A DNA stretch of 64,000 nucleotides from Leptospira kmetyi serovar Malaysia str. Bejo-Iso9 (GCF_000243735.2 NZ_AHMP02000003.1:354501-418500), one strand, 5' to 3'. Positions 22,061 to 39,439 are shown, counted from the stretch's first letter. A program made the numbers and translations. The notes: generated by a model not told the origin, from the letters alone.

Positions 22061-22827
22061 GCGATTTGACGGCAAGAGTCATTCCCTGTCTGGACATCAA
22101 GGACGGACGCGTGGTCAAGGGAGTGAACTTTGTCAATCTCGTGGACGCGGGCGATCCCGTCGAATCCGCGGCGATCTATGAGGAGAATTTAGCGGACGAA
22201 CTTTGTTTTCTGGACATCACCGCGTCTTCCGATCGAAGAGAAATTCTTTTGCATCTTGTGGAAAGAATCGCCGAAAAAATCTTCATTCCGTTTACCGTGG
22301 GTGGAGGAATCCGAACCGTTGCCGACGTGCGCGCCGTTTTGGAAAAAGGAGCCGACAAGGTTTCCATGAACACGGCCGCGTTTCAAAATCCCGAACTTTT
22401 AAGGCAATCCTCGGAGATCTACGGATCACAGTGTATCGTTTGCGCCATCGACGTTAAGTTTCATAAGGAAAGGGATCGTTACGAAATTTTTCTGCACGGC
22501 GGAAGGACGCCAACAGGAAGAGAAGCTTTGGATTGGGCCGCGGAAGCCGCCGAAAAAGGCGCCGGTGAAATTCTTTTGACTTCGATGGACCGGGACGGAA
22601 CTCGAAACGGATTCGATATCAACTTGTTGAAGACGTTTTCTTCCGCGCTTGAAATTCCGATCATCGCTTCGGGCGGAGCCGGGAATCCGGAACACATGGT
22701 CGAAGCGATCTTGCGCGGAAAGGCCGACGCGGTTCTTGCGGCGTCCATCTTTCATTTCGGAGAATATTCCATCCGAGAAACAAAACGTGCGATGCAGGAA
22801 ATGGGAATTTCGGTTCGTTTGGACTGA
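22057..22827 (+). CDS. hisF: Imidazole glycerol phosphate synthase, cyclase subunit
   Basis: 256 aa from ATG 22057, which overlaps the gatA stop; the frame is open further upstream but the protein's normal N-terminus is [17 protein letters not shown]. It is a (beta/alpha)8 barrel with catalytic Asp in [12 protein letters not shown] and in LTSMDRDGT, and phosphate-binding loops VGGGI and ASGGAG. With HisH it converts PRFAR and ammonia to IGP and AICAR. It is the last gene of the plus-strand run; hisH is not nearby. A dispersed repeat element begins 39 bp after the stop. Confidence 0.97.
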
Positions 22828-22865
22828 AGATAGAATTTCTGAAAATCATATCGTGAACGAAACCC

Positions 22866-23029
22866 TGTCGTAGTTCCGACAAAATCTTACCGTTGAATCT
22901 TGCGCACCCCACCCGCTTTTAGGGTGGAGCGGTGGGCGGCGGGAAAATCGCACAAAACTCACATATCACGAAAATGCGATCGAATCAACCGCAAAATCTC
23001 TCGACTATTTTTTGTAGGAACTCCTACAA
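22866..23029 (+). repeat. Dispersed palindrome-bounded element, copy A
   Basis: A 164-bp element between convergent genes hisF and the lipase. Left end TGTCGTAGTTCCGACA; right end is the palindrome TTGTAGGA-AC-TCCTACAA (23012-23029). Inside is a GC-rich hairpin, CCACCC-loop-GGGTGG, followed by GGTGGGCGGCGGGAAAA. Copies B (31769-31929) and C (48249-48443) share this order and orientation. The right palindrome supplies the TAG stop codon of the lipase gene. Confidence 0.8.
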
Positions 23030-24169
23030 CGCGTTGATTACGGTCAAAACCTGATTGAAATACGTATTTCTCGAGGTGTTATCCACGTGATTGCGAAACG
23101 AAAGTTGCGCGTGATCCAAATCCTTCACAAATTGTTTCGCCCCCGATAACTTGGAAGACATCTTCCCGCTCGTAGAACTCACGATCCCGTCGCTTTTGTT
23201 CGCAAAACTCGGACTTCCGCTGGAAAGAAAATTACAACCGATCACATAAATCGCGTCGGATCCGGGATGATTCGTGCAAACGGTCATCTCCCCGTAAAAC
23301 GCGGTGACTCTCGAGTCCTTGGACGATTCCGCAAGAAGTCTTTCCAAATAAGGATTGATCGCGCCGTTGATGTATTCGCTCGGAATCGGAACCTGATACG
23401 AGGTGCCTAACGCGTTTGTGTAAGCGAGATCCTTACCTCCGTCCGTCCCGGTCATAAACGCGATCAGATCGCCTAACGTTCCGAAGTTTCCCTGATAGCT
23501 GGAGGACGCGAACGGGGAACCCAGATAAGGAGTGCCTAACGTAACTACGAAGTCGATTACGTCGTTCGTGTTGTGAGAATGGTATAAGGCCGCTCTGCTC
23601 ACCAATCCGCCCATGGAATGCGCGAGAAGAATCACCTTGTCGCTCGGTGAAAAAACGGTATTGAGTTTGTCGATCAGTCTTCTTCCGTTGTTGTCCACGA
23701 AATCGGAGGTTCTATACGTGAACGCATAGAGTTCGTAAGAAGTCTGAACGCCCGAAAGGTTCTGAGAATAAATTTCCAAAGCGTCGTCCCAGGTTCCTCT
23801 CAGATTCGTGACCTTTGTGAACTTGTCCGTCGGAGGGTTCAGGTTTTTTTCCTTAAAGTCCCAGCCGTGAATCAAAACGATCTTCGTCCGACTGTCCTTG
23901 AGTTCGGGCGTCGCGACCGCGAATTGATCCGCGTTGATTTGACTTTTGGTAAGAATGATCGGAACCGGAACGAACTTATAGAGCTCGTGATTGAATTCTC
24001 CCCAGAAAGCGACGGTTAACGTATCGAGAATCTCCTCGGCCATACTTTTTTTCTTTGCGAGATTCAGCTTTTCTTTGATCTTATGGATCGAAAGATCCGC
24101 GCAGGAGGACGTGAAAGCCAAAACGAAAACAAACGAGAGAAGACGGAAAGAATTTTTGTATGATTTCAT
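23024..24169 (-). CDS. Lipase/esterase lipoprotein (alpha/beta hydrolase)
   Basis: 381 aa from ATG 24169, chosen because the protein then opens with a lipoprotein signal (MKSYKNSFRLLS, hydrophobic core, lipobox FTSSC at about residue 22); a longer frame to 24259 lacks this. Catalytic features: VLIHGWD (oxyanion strand), LLAHSMGGLVSR (nucleophile Ser in AHSMG) and VTLGTPYLGSP, which follows the elbow in bacterial and PGAP1-like lipases. Probably anchored in the envelope and acting on lipid esters. The last codon and TAG stop fall inside the palindrome of repeat copy A, so the C-terminus may have been set by the repeat's arrival. Confidence 0.82.
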   Translation of the reverse strand: MKSYKNSFRLLSFVFVLAFTSSCADLSIHKIKEKLNLAKKKSMAEEILDTLTVAFWGEFNHELYKFVPVPIILTKSQINADQFAVATPELKDSRTKIVLIHGWDFKEKNLNPPTDKFTKVTNLRGTWDDALEIYSQNLSGVQTSYELYAFTYRTSDFVDNNGRRLIDKLNTVFSPSDKVILLAHSMGGLVSRAALYHSHNTNDVIDFVVTLGTPYLGSPFASSSYQGNFGTLGDLIAFMTGTDGGKDLAYTNALGTSYQVPIPSEYINGAINPYLERLLAESSKDSRVTAFYGEMTVCTNHPGSDAIYVIGCNFLSSGSPSFANKSDGIVSSTSGKMSSKLSGAKQFVKDLDHAQLSFRNHVDNTSRNTYFNQVLTVINAL

Positions 24170-24323
24170 CGAATTCAATTGAAAACGAAAACGAAGAAAA
24201 AGCAAGAGATAAATCCTGAATTTAATCGGGATATAAACGTCGTAAAACGATCGTAACAAAGCTGAAACCGAGAACCGCTTTCAGAAAATTGAATGTGATT
24301 GAAGAGTTAAAAACCGGGAACGG

Positions 24324-27447
<3,124 letters not shown>

Positions 27448-27450
27448 CTT

Positions 27451-28317
<867 letters not shown>

Positions 28318-28398
28318 ACTTCTCAGGATTTAGGGCCTATCTTCTCTGTCAGGTAAAAAATATCCTTTCCGGTGAAACCGAAAGGGTAAAATGAGTCC

Positions 28399-29706
28399 AT
28401 GTCCGAAACTCCGATCGTAAGCAATCATGATTTAGAAAAACACGTGGATCAAAAAATCCTTATCCAAGGTTGGGTTCACGGAATCCGGGGAAGCAACGCA
28501 AGACAGTTTCTTTCTCTCAGAAACAGCGGAAGAATTTTACAGGTTCTCGCAGAAAAAGAAATTCTCGGGGAAGAAGTTTTTCAAACCGTAAAACATCTCC
28601 GTCAGGAAACATCCGTAGAAGTTGCGGGCAAACTGGTTCGAAACGAAAAGTCTCCGCTCGGATTCGAGCTCGTGATGGATTCAATTCGAGTTGTCGGAGA
28701 ATCCGAAAATTATCCGATCACGCCCAAGGAACACGGGATCGACTTTCTGATTTCGCAAAGACATCTCTGGCTTCGGTCATCGAAACAACTCGCGATCCTC
28801 AGAGTGAGGGACAATCTTTCCTTTGCGATCCGCAAATACTTTCACGAGCGGGATTTTCTTTTGATCGATACGCCGATTTTGACCGGTTCGGTCGGGGAAA
28901 GCGCGGGAACCTTATTCTCCACCGAATACTTCGATCTTGGAAACGCGTATCTCGCACAAACCGGACAACTCTATTTGGAAACCGCGATCTTTGCGCACAA
29001 CAAGGTCTTTTGTTACGGACCGACTTTTCGCGCGGAGAAGAGTAAAACCAGAAGACATCTTACCGAGTTCTGGATGGTGGAAGCGGAGGTAGCGTTTGCA
29101 AGCCACGCGGATAACTTGAAGTTGCAGGAAGATTTCGTAAAAACGATCATCCGAGAAACGGTTCAAAATTCTTTGCAAGACTTAAAGGTTTTGGAAAGAG
29201 ATCCCGCGCCGCTTCTGGCTTATCTTGAAAAAGATTTTCCGGTGATCGATTACACGAAGGCACTTGAGATTCTCCAGTCCAAAGGAGAAGACATCGTATG
29301 GGGAGACGACATCAATTCCGAAAGAGAGCAGATGCTCACGACCGAATTCGGCGGCCCTGTTTTTATCCAAAAATATCCGAGAGAAGCCAAAGCGTTTTAT
29401 ATGAAGGTCAACCCGGAAGATCCGAAAACCGTTTTGAACGCGGATTTGATCGCGCCGGACGGAGTGGGCGAGATCATCGGAGGTTCGGAAAGAGAGGAGA
29501 ATTATGAGAATATCGTTCACCGTCTCGAAGAGGAAAAACTTCCCGTGGAATCCTACGATTGGTATTTGGATCTGAGAAAATACGGATCGGTTCCTCATTC
29601 CGGTTTCGGGCTCGGTTCGGAAAGAATGATCGCTTGGATCTGCGGACTTCAGCACGTCCGAGAATGTATTCCGTTTCCGAGGATGATGGAACGACTTTAT
29701 CCCTGA
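28399..29706 (+). CDS. asnS: Asparaginyl-tRNA synthetase
   Basis: 435 aa class IIb synthetase. It has an N-terminal OB-fold anticodon domain (about 15-105, GWVHGIRGSNARQFLSLR) and a catalytic domain with motif 2 FRAEKSKTRRHLTEFW and motif 3 GFGLGSERMIAWICG. The EFWMVEAEVAF stretch fits AsnRS more than AspRS. Its presence means Asn-tRNA can be made directly, leaving GatCAB for Gln-tRNA. The 3' end runs into a 65-bp tandem repeat array beginning 34 bp after the stop. Confidence 0.94.
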   Translation: MSETPIVSNHDLEKHVDQKILIQGWVHGIRGSNARQFLSLRNSGRILQVLAEKEILGEEVFQTVKHLRQETSVEVAGKLVRNEKSPLGFELVMDSIRVVGESENYPITPKEHGIDFLISQRHLWLRSSKQLAILRVRDNLSFAIRKYFHERDFLLIDTPILTGSVGESAGTLFSTEYFDLGNAYLAQTGQLYLETAIFAHNKVFCYGPTFRAEKSKTRRHLTEFWMVEAEVAFASHADNLKLQEDFVKTIIRETVQNSLQDLKVLERDPAPLLAYLEKDFPVIDYTKALEILQSKGEDIVWGDDINSEREQMLTTEFGGPVFIQKYPREAKAFYMKVNPEDPKTVLNADLIAPDGVGEIIGGSEREENYENIVHRLEEEKLPVESYDWYLDLRKYGSVPHSGFGLGSERMIAWICGLQHVRECIPFPRMMERLYP

Positions 29707-29740
29707 AACGCGATCCGTAGAGAGCGTTTCGCTGAGTTAA

Positions 29741-29935
29741 CGCGATCTGTCGAGCGACCCGTAAGGAGCCGAGACGCTGAGTTCAGGGAGCGACGCTTGA
29801 GTTAACGCGATCTGTCGAGCGACCCGTAGGGAGCCGAGACGCTGAGTTCAGGGGGCGACGCTTGAGTTAACGCGATCTGTCGAGCGACCCGTAGGGAGCC
29901 GAGACGCTGAGTTCAGGGAGCGACGCTTGAGTTAA
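29741..29935. repeat. 65-bp tandem repeat, three units (VNTR-like)
   Basis: Three units, 29741-29805, 29806-29870 and 29871-29935, differ at only two positions. Each starts CGCGATCTGTCGAGCGACCC and ends CGACGCTTGAGTTAA. A degenerate part-unit (29707-29740) lies before and the first six bases of a further unit follow. Together with the part-unit it fills most of the gap between asnS and the TPR gene, both plus strand. Unit number may vary between strains. Confidence 0.93.
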
Positions 29936-30000
29936 CGCGATTCACTTTTTTTTAAGCTGAATTCTCCCCGCACATCCGATAAGAAAAATAGAGGTATCCT

Positions 30001-30792
<792 letters not shown>

Positions 30793-30810
30793 AGAGCGGA
30801 TTCAAACCAA

Positions 30811-30841
30811 GACGATCGATTCGAATCGTTTTTCTTTTTTG
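30811..30841 (+). terminator. Probable weak terminator
   Basis: A short palindrome (CGATTCGAATCG, with outer ACGAT/ATCGT pairs) followed by TTTTTCTTTTTT, just after the TPR gene. The T-run is strong but the stem is weak. Confidence 0.4.
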
Positions 30842-30866
30842 AATCGCACCGAAGGGACCGAGTTTT

Positions 30867-31739
30867 ATGAAACGAATTGGTTTTATACGAACTCGGTTCT
30901 TTTTTTTGCTTTTGATCGTTTTCGGAATTTCAATCGTTCTTTTTTGGTTCTTCAAAGAAAACCTCGAACAAGCATCCGAAAATAATTTCGCTTCTTCTCC
31001 ATTCATCCGAGAATTTCAGTTCTCCCAAACTTCTTCAATCAACCCCAACCCGAAAAGAACTTCCATAGAATGGCCGAAGGATTGCGATTTTTATGCGCGT
31101 TCTCCGAAGGAGAATTTTCCAAGTTCAGCGGATGTTTGTGCGGAAGCCTTGGAGTCCTTAAAGGATCGACTTCCGAAAGAATGCGATTTTGATTCCGCAA
31201 GATCGGGAAAAGACGGAACGATTGATTATTATCTCTATGCGGATTTTCTAAAGGATTCTCCGATTCGTTTTTTTCCTCTTTCGGAAAGAAAGTTTTTGGG
31301 AGAATTGTCGTGCACGTCGGCCGCATACAATCGTTACAACGTATATTTTATTTATGATGAAAATAGACTTCCTGCAAAAACGAAAATTCTTAGATTTAGA
31401 GCGTTTCGTTTTGAGAAAGAAGGCGGAACGATTTCCAAAAGAAGTTTTGAAAGCGATCGTTTGATTCGTTTTTACAAACCGGAAACAAAGGAGTTCGTTG
31501 CGTTTATCAAATACAGAGGGATGGGGGATTGTGGAGAATATTTTCGGTATTCTCTTTCCGAATCGGAGGAAGTTGTTTTACAAGAAATGCGCGCAAAACT
31601 CGATTGCGATGAAACAGACGCACATTCGGCGGAGGACGTTCCGGTCGATTGGACAAGATATGAGATTCCGTTTGATTTTTGGAAATTTTTAAAAATCGAG
31701 ATCGGCGAAAAAATCACGAGATTTGCAAACCATCTTTGA
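30867..31739 (+). CDS. Exported or membrane-anchored protein, DUF1176-like, unknown function
   Basis: 290 aa. A basic N-terminus and one hydrophobic helix (about 10-29) indicate a signal anchor or uncleaved signal, with the rest periplasmic. Six Cys in the mature part (for example in PKDCDFYA, ADVCAEAL, PKECDFD, ELSCTS, GDCGEY and KLDCDE) could form disulfides. The segment YRGMGDCGEYFRYSL resembles the GxGDCG signature of DUF1176 proteins; this is a weak, memory-based match. It is last on the plus strand before a convergent repeat-containing gap. Confidence 0.6.
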   Translation: MKRIGFIRTRFFFLLLIVFGISIVLFWFFKENLEQASENNFASSPFIREFQFSQTSSINPNPKRTSIEWPKDCDFYARSPKENFPSSADVCAEALESLKDRLPKECDFDSARSGKDGTIDYYLYADFLKDSPIRFFPLSERKFLGELSCTSAAYNRYNVYFIYDENRLPAKTKILRFRAFRFEKEGGTISKRSFESDRLIRFYKPETKEFVAFIKYRGMGDCGEYFRYSLSESEEVVLQEMRAKLDCDETDAHSAEDVPVDWTRYEIPFDFWKFLKIEIGEKITRFANHL

Positions 31740-31768
31740 GGGGAACAAACTGAGCGATCACGATCCAT

Positions 31769-31929
31769 GTCGGAGTTCCGACGGCTTTTTCGTAAAACGT
31801 CGGCCCCCGCCCGAAATTGGGTGGTGGAGGTGGGCTTCGTGGGAAAATTTCGGCCTATTTTCTATATCAGAAAATCATACTATCTGCAAGAAGAATTCTC
31901 AGATTGTAGCATTGTAGGAACTCCTACAA
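31769..31929 (+). repeat. Dispersed palindrome-bounded element, copy B
   Basis: A 161-bp element between convergent genes. Left palindrome GTCGGAGTTCCGAC (31769-31782), right palindrome TTGTAGGAACTCCTACAA (31912-31929). Central hairpin CCGCCC-GAAATT-GGGTGG, then GGAGGTGGG, GGGAAAATTTCGG and TATATCAGAAAATC, the last shared exactly with copy C. Confidence 0.85.
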
Positions 31930-31978
31930 ATCCCTAAAAATCACTTGCAAATTTTTGAATCGGATCTCCGACAAATTC

Positions 31979-32845
31979 TCACTTGTTCTTTAAGATAATG
32001 ACCCTGCAATTTTTCAAGGCCGCCTTGGTTTTCGGGGAAGCGAGCAGTTTTCTTGCGTCTTCCGCGGCGATTACGGGGTTGACCGGATAATGTCCGGTGA
32101 CGCCTAACGCGGTTACGAAGTAGGGTTTGATTCCCGCGATCGGAGACCGAAACGCTTCCTCGGGAGTTTTCATATAACTCACGTAACCGTTTTTCACTGC
32201 GTTCTCCTTCGAAACGAAATAAGGAGAATAAAGACTGTTTCCTTCCTCGGAAAGAATTTCCGGGAACAAAGCCGTTTCCAACTTTAGATGTCTCGCGTCT
32301 ACGATCAAAGAAGTGAACTCCGCGGCCAAGGTCGGAGCGGGATATTCCGGAAACGCTTCCGTATCATACGAAAGAAAAACGTAATTTAGAATTCCTCGTT
32401 TCCCTTTGAACTGAACGAGTCCTTTGGCGACCGCTTGGTTCTCGACAAAGTTGACCGTCGTAAAGATCGGTTCGATTTCGTAGATCTGATTGAAGATTTC
32501 CCGAAACATGGAATCCTCTTTGATCTTTTCCCGAAGCGTAAATTCCGAATCGAGTTTCAAAGTGTCGATTTTTCTAAAAAGAAATTTTTTGAGTTCCTCT
32601 TCCGCGTTGGACGAGGCTTTTTTTCTCGCCTCGGTAAGATTTCTCGCGGTATTCTCCCCGCCCCAATCCGGATCTTCCACCGAATACGTCAGTTTAGGAA
32701 GTTTGAATGTAAGAATCTTCTGAATTTCCCCCTTCTTCCAATTGACCACCGTATCGGTAAAGTCCCTGCTTTCAAAGGAAAAGGATGTCTCGAACGGAAT
32801 CCAAAAAAGAAGAATGAATAAAAGAAGTCGGGTTTTCCAATACAT
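31979..32845 (-). CDS. Periplasmic protein of the LPP20-like type, unknown function
   Basis: 288 aa with a Sec signal peptide (residues 1-23, ending SFSFES). The mature protein has an Ala/Glu-rich helix ([17 protein letters not shown]) and strand blocks such as [13 protein letters not shown], then [23 protein letters not shown] and the C-terminal [13 protein letters not shown]. This order is what I recall of LPP20-type exported proteins of spirochaetes and proteobacteria, in which an xxLIVDARxL block is followed by an E-D/E-G block. No lipobox is seen. It follows the DinG-like helicase after 36 bp and could belong to that operon. Confidence 0.65.
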   Translation of the reverse strand: MYWKTRLLLFILLFWIPFETSFSFESRDFTDTVVNWKKGEIQKILTFKLPKLTYSVEDPDWGGENTARNLTEARKKASSNAEEELKKFLFRKIDTLKLDSEFTLREKIKEDSMFREIFNQIYEIEPIFTTVNFVENQAVAKGLVQFKGKRGILNYVFLSYDTEAFPEYPAPTLAAEFTSLIVDARHLKLETALFPEILSEEGNSLYSPYFVSKENAVKNGYVSYMKTPEEAFRSPIAGIKPYFVTALGVTGHYPVNPVIAAEDARKLLASPKTKAALKNCRVIILKNK

Positions 32846-32881
32846 CTTGAGCTACTCGATTGATAGAAATGCGTCTTCTAT

Positions 32882-34858
32882 TTATTTCGGCAGATTGTCG
32901 AATTCTCTTCTTAAATCTTCCCGATTCTGGATCAGTTTGGCGGGGGGAAGCGACTTCAAAAGGTCCTTTCCATAGGTTTTTGTAAACATTCGCGGGTCCA
33001 AAATCGAAACGACTCCCGTATCCGTTCCCGATCGGATCAAACGACCGAATCCCTGTTTCAAAACCGTACACGCATACGGAAGTTGCAGTTCCGCAAACGG
33101 GTTTCCTCCGGATTCTTTCAGCTTTTCGCTTTTGGTTTCCAGAACCGGATCGTTCGGAACTTGAAACGGAAGTTTTGCGATGATTACCGATCTGAGTTTA
33201 TCTCCTCGAATGTCGATTCCTTGCCAAAACGTGGACACGCCGAAAAGAACGCTGTTGGGTGTTTCCAAATACATTTGTTTCGCGCCGTCGGGTCCGAGAT
33301 CGGATTGGGAAAACAAAGGAAGATCCGTATGAGGACGAATCGCTTCGTATACGAGTTTCAAAGACTTAAAAGAAGTAAAAAGTACGAATGTGTTTCCCTG
33401 AGTCATCTCGATCAGCCAGAGAATCTGTTTCGCGAGATCCGCGTGATAACCGTCCGGATCGGCGACCGGATCTCGGATTTCTCTCGGAACATACAAAAGA
33501 GCGTTTTTTTGATACGGAAACGGAGAAGGAACGGTAAGATTGGAAGTCGGCAAATCTCCGATCTTCTTTTTGAAATATTTAAAATCGTTTCCGGATGTGG
33601 ACAAGGTCGCGGACGTAAAAATCACCGATTGCATTCTCGAAGCGAACAGATCCCGAATGATCTCGTCCGGGCTCATCGGTTCCATGCAAATTTTATAATA
33701 TATTTCTTTCGAGTTCTGATCCGGAGGTTCGATCCAATAAACGAGACTCGGATCGTCCACTTGACGAAACGTTTCCAAACCGACCGCGATTTCCTCCATT
33801 CTTCCGCTTAACATCTCTAAGACGAGAGCCGATTCTTTTTCGGTGATGTCGTCGCTGTCCTTGGATATTTTGGAAAGATGTTTCTGGAGAATTTCCGTGA
33901 TCCCTGCAAGAACGGAAGCGAACGCTCCCTTATCCAACTTCAAAGGTCTTTTGATTCTTTGCGGGCTGTAAAAGTTCAAAGGAACTTCGCCCGAAAGAGC
34001 GTTGAAAAAAGAAGTCAAAGAATCTCCCGCTTTCGTAACCAAGTCTTTCAATTCGCTCGAACCGATCGAAACCGCTACGCCCGTGTTCTTATTCGGAAGC
34101 CAGATTTGTTGTAGAAGTTTTTGAATTTCCTGAGAACGGATTTCCTGACGAAAGGAAGAACCGATGATGTCCGGAAAGTTATGCGCCTCGTCCAGAATCA
34201 CTCGGCTGAATTCGGGAAGAATGTTGAAATCGCTCGCGATATGCGCCGCCAAAAGATGGTGATTGACGATTAGGATATTGCAACGTTTCCATTTTTCCCG
34301 TTCTAAAAAATAATAAGAATGGGAAAAGTTCGGGCAATTCCTTCCCAAACAGTTGTCCGCTTCGCGCGTGATCTTATTCCAAAAATCATAAGAAGCGGTT
34401 CCCGTATATTCCTGTTTTCTTCCCGACTCGGTGGTTCGGATCCAACGATTGAAGGAATCGATATGAGGAATCATTTCCGGACCGAAGGTTCCGTCGCGCA
34501 TAACGTGGTTCAGCTTGCGTTTGCAAACGTAGTTCGACGCGCCCATCGCGACTTCGGCCCTCAGATCGGTTCCCAAAATTTTGGAAACCATGGGAATATC
34601 CTTTAAAAGAAGCTGTTGTTGAAGAGATTTCGTTTCCGTCGAGATGACCACGGGTTCTTCTCTTTCCATCGAAGAAAGCGCCGCAGGAATCAAATAGGCG
34701 AGGGATTTACCGACCCCCGTTCCGGCTTCCGCGATCAGATGCGTTCCGTTAAAAAGAGATTCTTCTATCTTTTGGGAAAGTTGAATCTGTCCCTTTCTGG
34801 GTTCGAAATCGTCCCAGATCGTAGAAAGTTTATCGAAGTATTTTGTCGAACGGTTCAA
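32882..34858 (-). CDS. DinG/XPD-family ATP-dependent DNA helicase
   Basis: 658 aa superfamily 2 helicase. It has Walker A AGTGVGKS (45-52), DEAH box (223-226), and between them four Cys at 112, 170, 175 and 193, the usual positions of the XPD/DinG 4Fe-4S cluster. The C-terminal half has [21 protein letters not shown] and the motif VI region QGFGRLIRS. These enzymes unwind 5'-3', acting on R-loops or damaged forks. It lacks an N-terminal nuclease domain, so it is closer to YoaA/DinG. The start is TTG at 34858, overlapping the stop of the tiny gene upstream (CATTGA). Confidence 0.9.
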   Translation of the reverse strand: MNRSTKYFDKLSTIWDDFEPRKGQIQLSQKIEESLFNGTHLIAEAGTGVGKSLAYLIPAALSSMEREEPVVISTETKSLQQQLLLKDIPMVSKILGTDLRAEVAMGASNYVCKRKLNHVMRDGTFGPEMIPHIDSFNRWIRTTESGRKQEYTGTASYDFWNKITREADNCLGRNCPNFSHSYYFLEREKWKRCNILIVNHHLLAAHIASDFNILPEFSRVILDEAHNFPDIIGSSFRQEIRSQEIQKLLQQIWLPNKNTGVAVSIGSSELKDLVTKAGDSLTSFFNALSGEVPLNFYSPQRIKRPLKLDKGAFASVLAGITEILQKHLSKISKDSDDITEKESALVLEMLSGRMEEIAVGLETFRQVDDPSLVYWIEPPDQNSKEIYYKICMEPMSPDEIIRDLFASRMQSVIFTSATLSTSGNDFKYFKKKIGDLPTSNLTVPSPFPYQKNALLYVPREIRDPVADPDGYHADLAKQILWLIEMTQGNTFVLFTSFKSLKLVYEAIRPHTDLPLFSQSDLGPDGAKQMYLETPNSVLFGVSTFWQGIDIRGDKLRSVIIAKLPFQVPNDPVLETKSEKLKESGGNPFAELQLPYACTVLKQGFGRLIRSGTDTGVVSILDPRMFTKTYGKDLLKSLPPAKLIQNREDLRREFDNLPK

Positions 34859-34980
34859 TGGTTGCGAGTTTTAAAGAGTTTGAATATACAAAAAATCGAA
34901 AGTCCCGTCACCAAAAAGAGGGAAAGGACCATGATCGAGGTTCCCTGCCAATTCAAACCTTCCTGAGCTAAGAACATCAT
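34855..34980 (-). CDS. MetS-like small subunit of NSS-family transporter
   Basis: 41 codons, too short for routine gene calling. The start is ATGATG overlapping the stop of the NSS transporter (GAATGATG); the stop TGA overlaps the TTG start of the helicase. The peptide reads [18 protein letters not shown] followed by a hydrophobic helix (about 16-36) and a basic end, [11 protein letters not shown] amino-acid importers of the MetP type are known to need a short single-span partner (MetS) encoded directly downstream; position, size and topology all match. Its overlap on both sides argues that it is translated. Confidence 0.75.
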   Translation of the reverse strand: MMFLAQEGLNWQGTSIMVLSLFLVTGLSIFCIFKLFKTRNH

Positions 34981-36569
34981 TCCGCGAGTCCTCTCTTTTC
35001 TTTATACTTCAAAGCGTAGTGAACGAGAAGCACGATAAAACTGAAAACGATCAGAATTCCGAAAAAAACGGATCTGGAAATGAGAGCGCCCATTCTTGCG
35101 GCTTCCACCGAAGTTCCTTTGGCGATGGCCTGTGCGACCATGGAATCCACGCTCATTCTTTCGAAATGACCGGGAAGATTTTGGATCAAAAACGCGATGA
35201 ATACCACGATCAAAAACGTAGGCGTCACGTATTGGATCACGAACCAAAAGAATTTCGGAAGTTCCAAATGAGAACCTTCGTTTCCGTCTTCGAGACCTTT
35301 TTTCGCGCCGACCTTCCAACCGAATAAGAAAATTTGAATGCTTGCAAGAATAAAAATGAGAATCGTTCCGATCCAAAAATCGGCGAGTTCAAGCGCTTGA
35401 AAGTTTTGATTGAAGTAAAGAATCGGAAAACAAAGACTCGCCGTGAATAAAAACAGAATCAAACTGGAGGTTTGTCTTCTCATTCCGAAGGATTCTTCCA
35501 AGAAGATAATTCCCGGTTGTAACATCGTAACCGAGGAAGTGATCGCCGCGAGAAAAAGGACGAAGAACCAAATCGCGCCGAACAATTCTCCGCCGGGCAT
35601 CATGGAAAACACGGAAGGAAGCGCGATAAATCCCATGCCGAACATTCCGAAGTCGTTGATCGAAGCGCCTAAGAATAAGAATGCGACCGGAATCGTAACC
35701 ATTCCTCCGATCGCAACTTCTACGAATTCGTTCAAAGAAGCCGCGGAAAGAGAGGAAAGAACCACGTCGTTGTCGCGTTTGAGATAACTGGAAAATACGA
35801 GAGCGATTCCGAATCCAGCGGACAAAGTAAAAAAGATCTGACCTGCAGCCGCGATCCAAACTTCCGATTTTAAAAGCGCGGACCAATCCGGGTTCCACAT
35901 TCTTCCCAAACCGATCTCGATGTTGTCTAACGTAAGAACTCGAATCAAAATCACCGCCGACGACGCGAGCATCAAGGGAACCGCGATCTTCGCGAAGGTT
36001 TCGATTCCTTTTGAAATTCCACGATAAACGAGTGCGAAGTTCAGTACGAAACAAGTCAGAGTCGCGTAAAAAATCTTACCCGAAATGGCGTCCCCGTTTT
36101 GTCGCGCGCCGGTCAAATCCATGTAATAGTTTCCGGCCGCTTGGATGATTTGACTTTGTGGAACGTTTCCGTCCGCGTTCAAACGGATTTGTCCGGTTAA
36201 GAATTCGAAAGAATAAGCGAGACACCAAGCCTCAATAAAAACGTAATATACGTAAATGAGAATGGGAACCGTAACTCCGATCGCACCAACGATTCTTAAG
36301 GGGAAACCGGATAAAAAACTTTTGAACAAGAAGGGGGCGCTGTGACCGGTTCGACCGCCCATTCTCCCCATGATCCATTCGGTGATACAAACCGGAATTC
36401 CGACGAGGATGAAGCTGATGATGTAGGGGACCATAAAGGCTCCGCCTCCGTTTGCGACCGCTTGTCCGGGGAATCGGATAAAGTTTCCGAGACCGATGGC
36501 TCCGCTCGCGACGGTTAGAATCAGTCCGGTTCTGGATTTCCAGCTTTCTTTGGGGGGTTCCTTACTCAT
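34977..36569 (-). CDS. Neurotransmitter:sodium symporter (NSS) family amino-acid transporter
   Basis: 530 aa from ATG 36569 ([13 protein letters not shown]); a longer frame to 36629 adds unlikely residues. It has about 11-12 membrane helices. The family's first helix is clear: [21 protein letters not shown] (unwound sodium and substrate site), then GRTGHSAPF. It should import an amino acid, such as methionine or alanine, with Na+. A 41-codon MetS-like gene overlaps its 3' end. The C-terminal tail is short and basic ([10 protein letters not shown]). It is divergent from clpB across a 290-bp region holding two palindromes. Confidence 0.92.
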   Translation of the reverse strand: MSKEPPKESWKSRTGLILTVASGAIGLGNFIRFPGQAVANGGGAFMVPYIISFILVGIPVCITEWIMGRMGGRTGHSAPFLFKSFLSGFPLRIVGAIGVTVPILIYVYYVFIEAWCLAYSFEFLTGQIRLNADGNVPQSQIIQAAGNYYMDLTGARQNGDAISGKIFYATLTCFVLNFALVYRGISKGIETFAKIAVPLMLASSAVILIRVLTLDNIEIGLGRMWNPDWSALLKSEVWIAAAGQIFFTLSAGFGIALVFSSYLKRDNDVVLSSLSAASLNEFVEVAIGGMVTIPVAFLFLGASINDFGMFGMGFIALPSVFSMMPGGELFGAIWFFVLFLAAITSSVTMLQPGIIFLEESFGMRRQTSSLILFLFTASLCFPILYFNQNFQALELADFWIGTILIFILASIQIFLFGWKVGAKKGLEDGNEGSHLELPKFFWFVIQYVTPTFLIVVFIAFLIQNLPGHFERMSVDSMVAQAIAKGTSVEAARMGALISRSVFFGILIVFSFIVLLVHYALKYKEKRGLAE

Positions 36570-36652
36570 GATGTTGGTTCTTGCAAAACGTACGCCAAAC
36601 CTCCAACTGTCAAAAGAAAAGCGGGTCAAATGATAAAAAAGGGGACATAAAA

Positions 36653-36716
36653 TGTATGAGTTCCCACACTTTTCCGTGTTCTGAGGGTTCGGAAGAAACT
36701 TGTATGAGTTCCTACA
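36653..36716. repeat. Pair of GTATGAGTTCCYACA palindromes, 48 bp apart
   Basis: TGTATGAGTTCCCACA at 36653 and TGTATGAGTTCCTACA at 36701, both followed by a T-rich stretch. The 48-bp spacing is nearly the 47-bp period of the array at 7504, and the motif is the same family. They lie in the divergent region between the NSS transporter and clpB. Confidence 0.75.
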
Positions 36717-36859
36717 TTTTCACAGAAGTTCTCAGATCGGTCGTTCGCTTAAGAAAATTGATAAATGTCAATATGGCAGAAAATTTAGGAATTTTGAACG
36801 AAAACACGGTCTAAATTCTAAATCAAGAAAGGGATCTCCCGACACTGGAGAATCAGACA

Positions 36860-39439
<2,580 letters not shown>

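Noticed and set aside
29741..29935. 65-bp repeats as a CRISPR or tRNA cluster
   Set aside because: Units abut directly, without spacers, and no cloverleaf can be drawn.
30867..31739. Firm DUF1176 assignment
   Set aside because: Only one short motif (GMGDCGEY) supports it, so it was kept as a tentative resemblance.
33083..33811. 242-codon plus-strand frame opposite the helicase
   Set aside because: No domain, basic low-complexity composition, fully inside a well-supported gene.
36570..36859. CIRCE heat-shock operator upstream of clpB
   Set aside because: No TTAGCACTC/GAGTGCTAA inverted repeat could be found.
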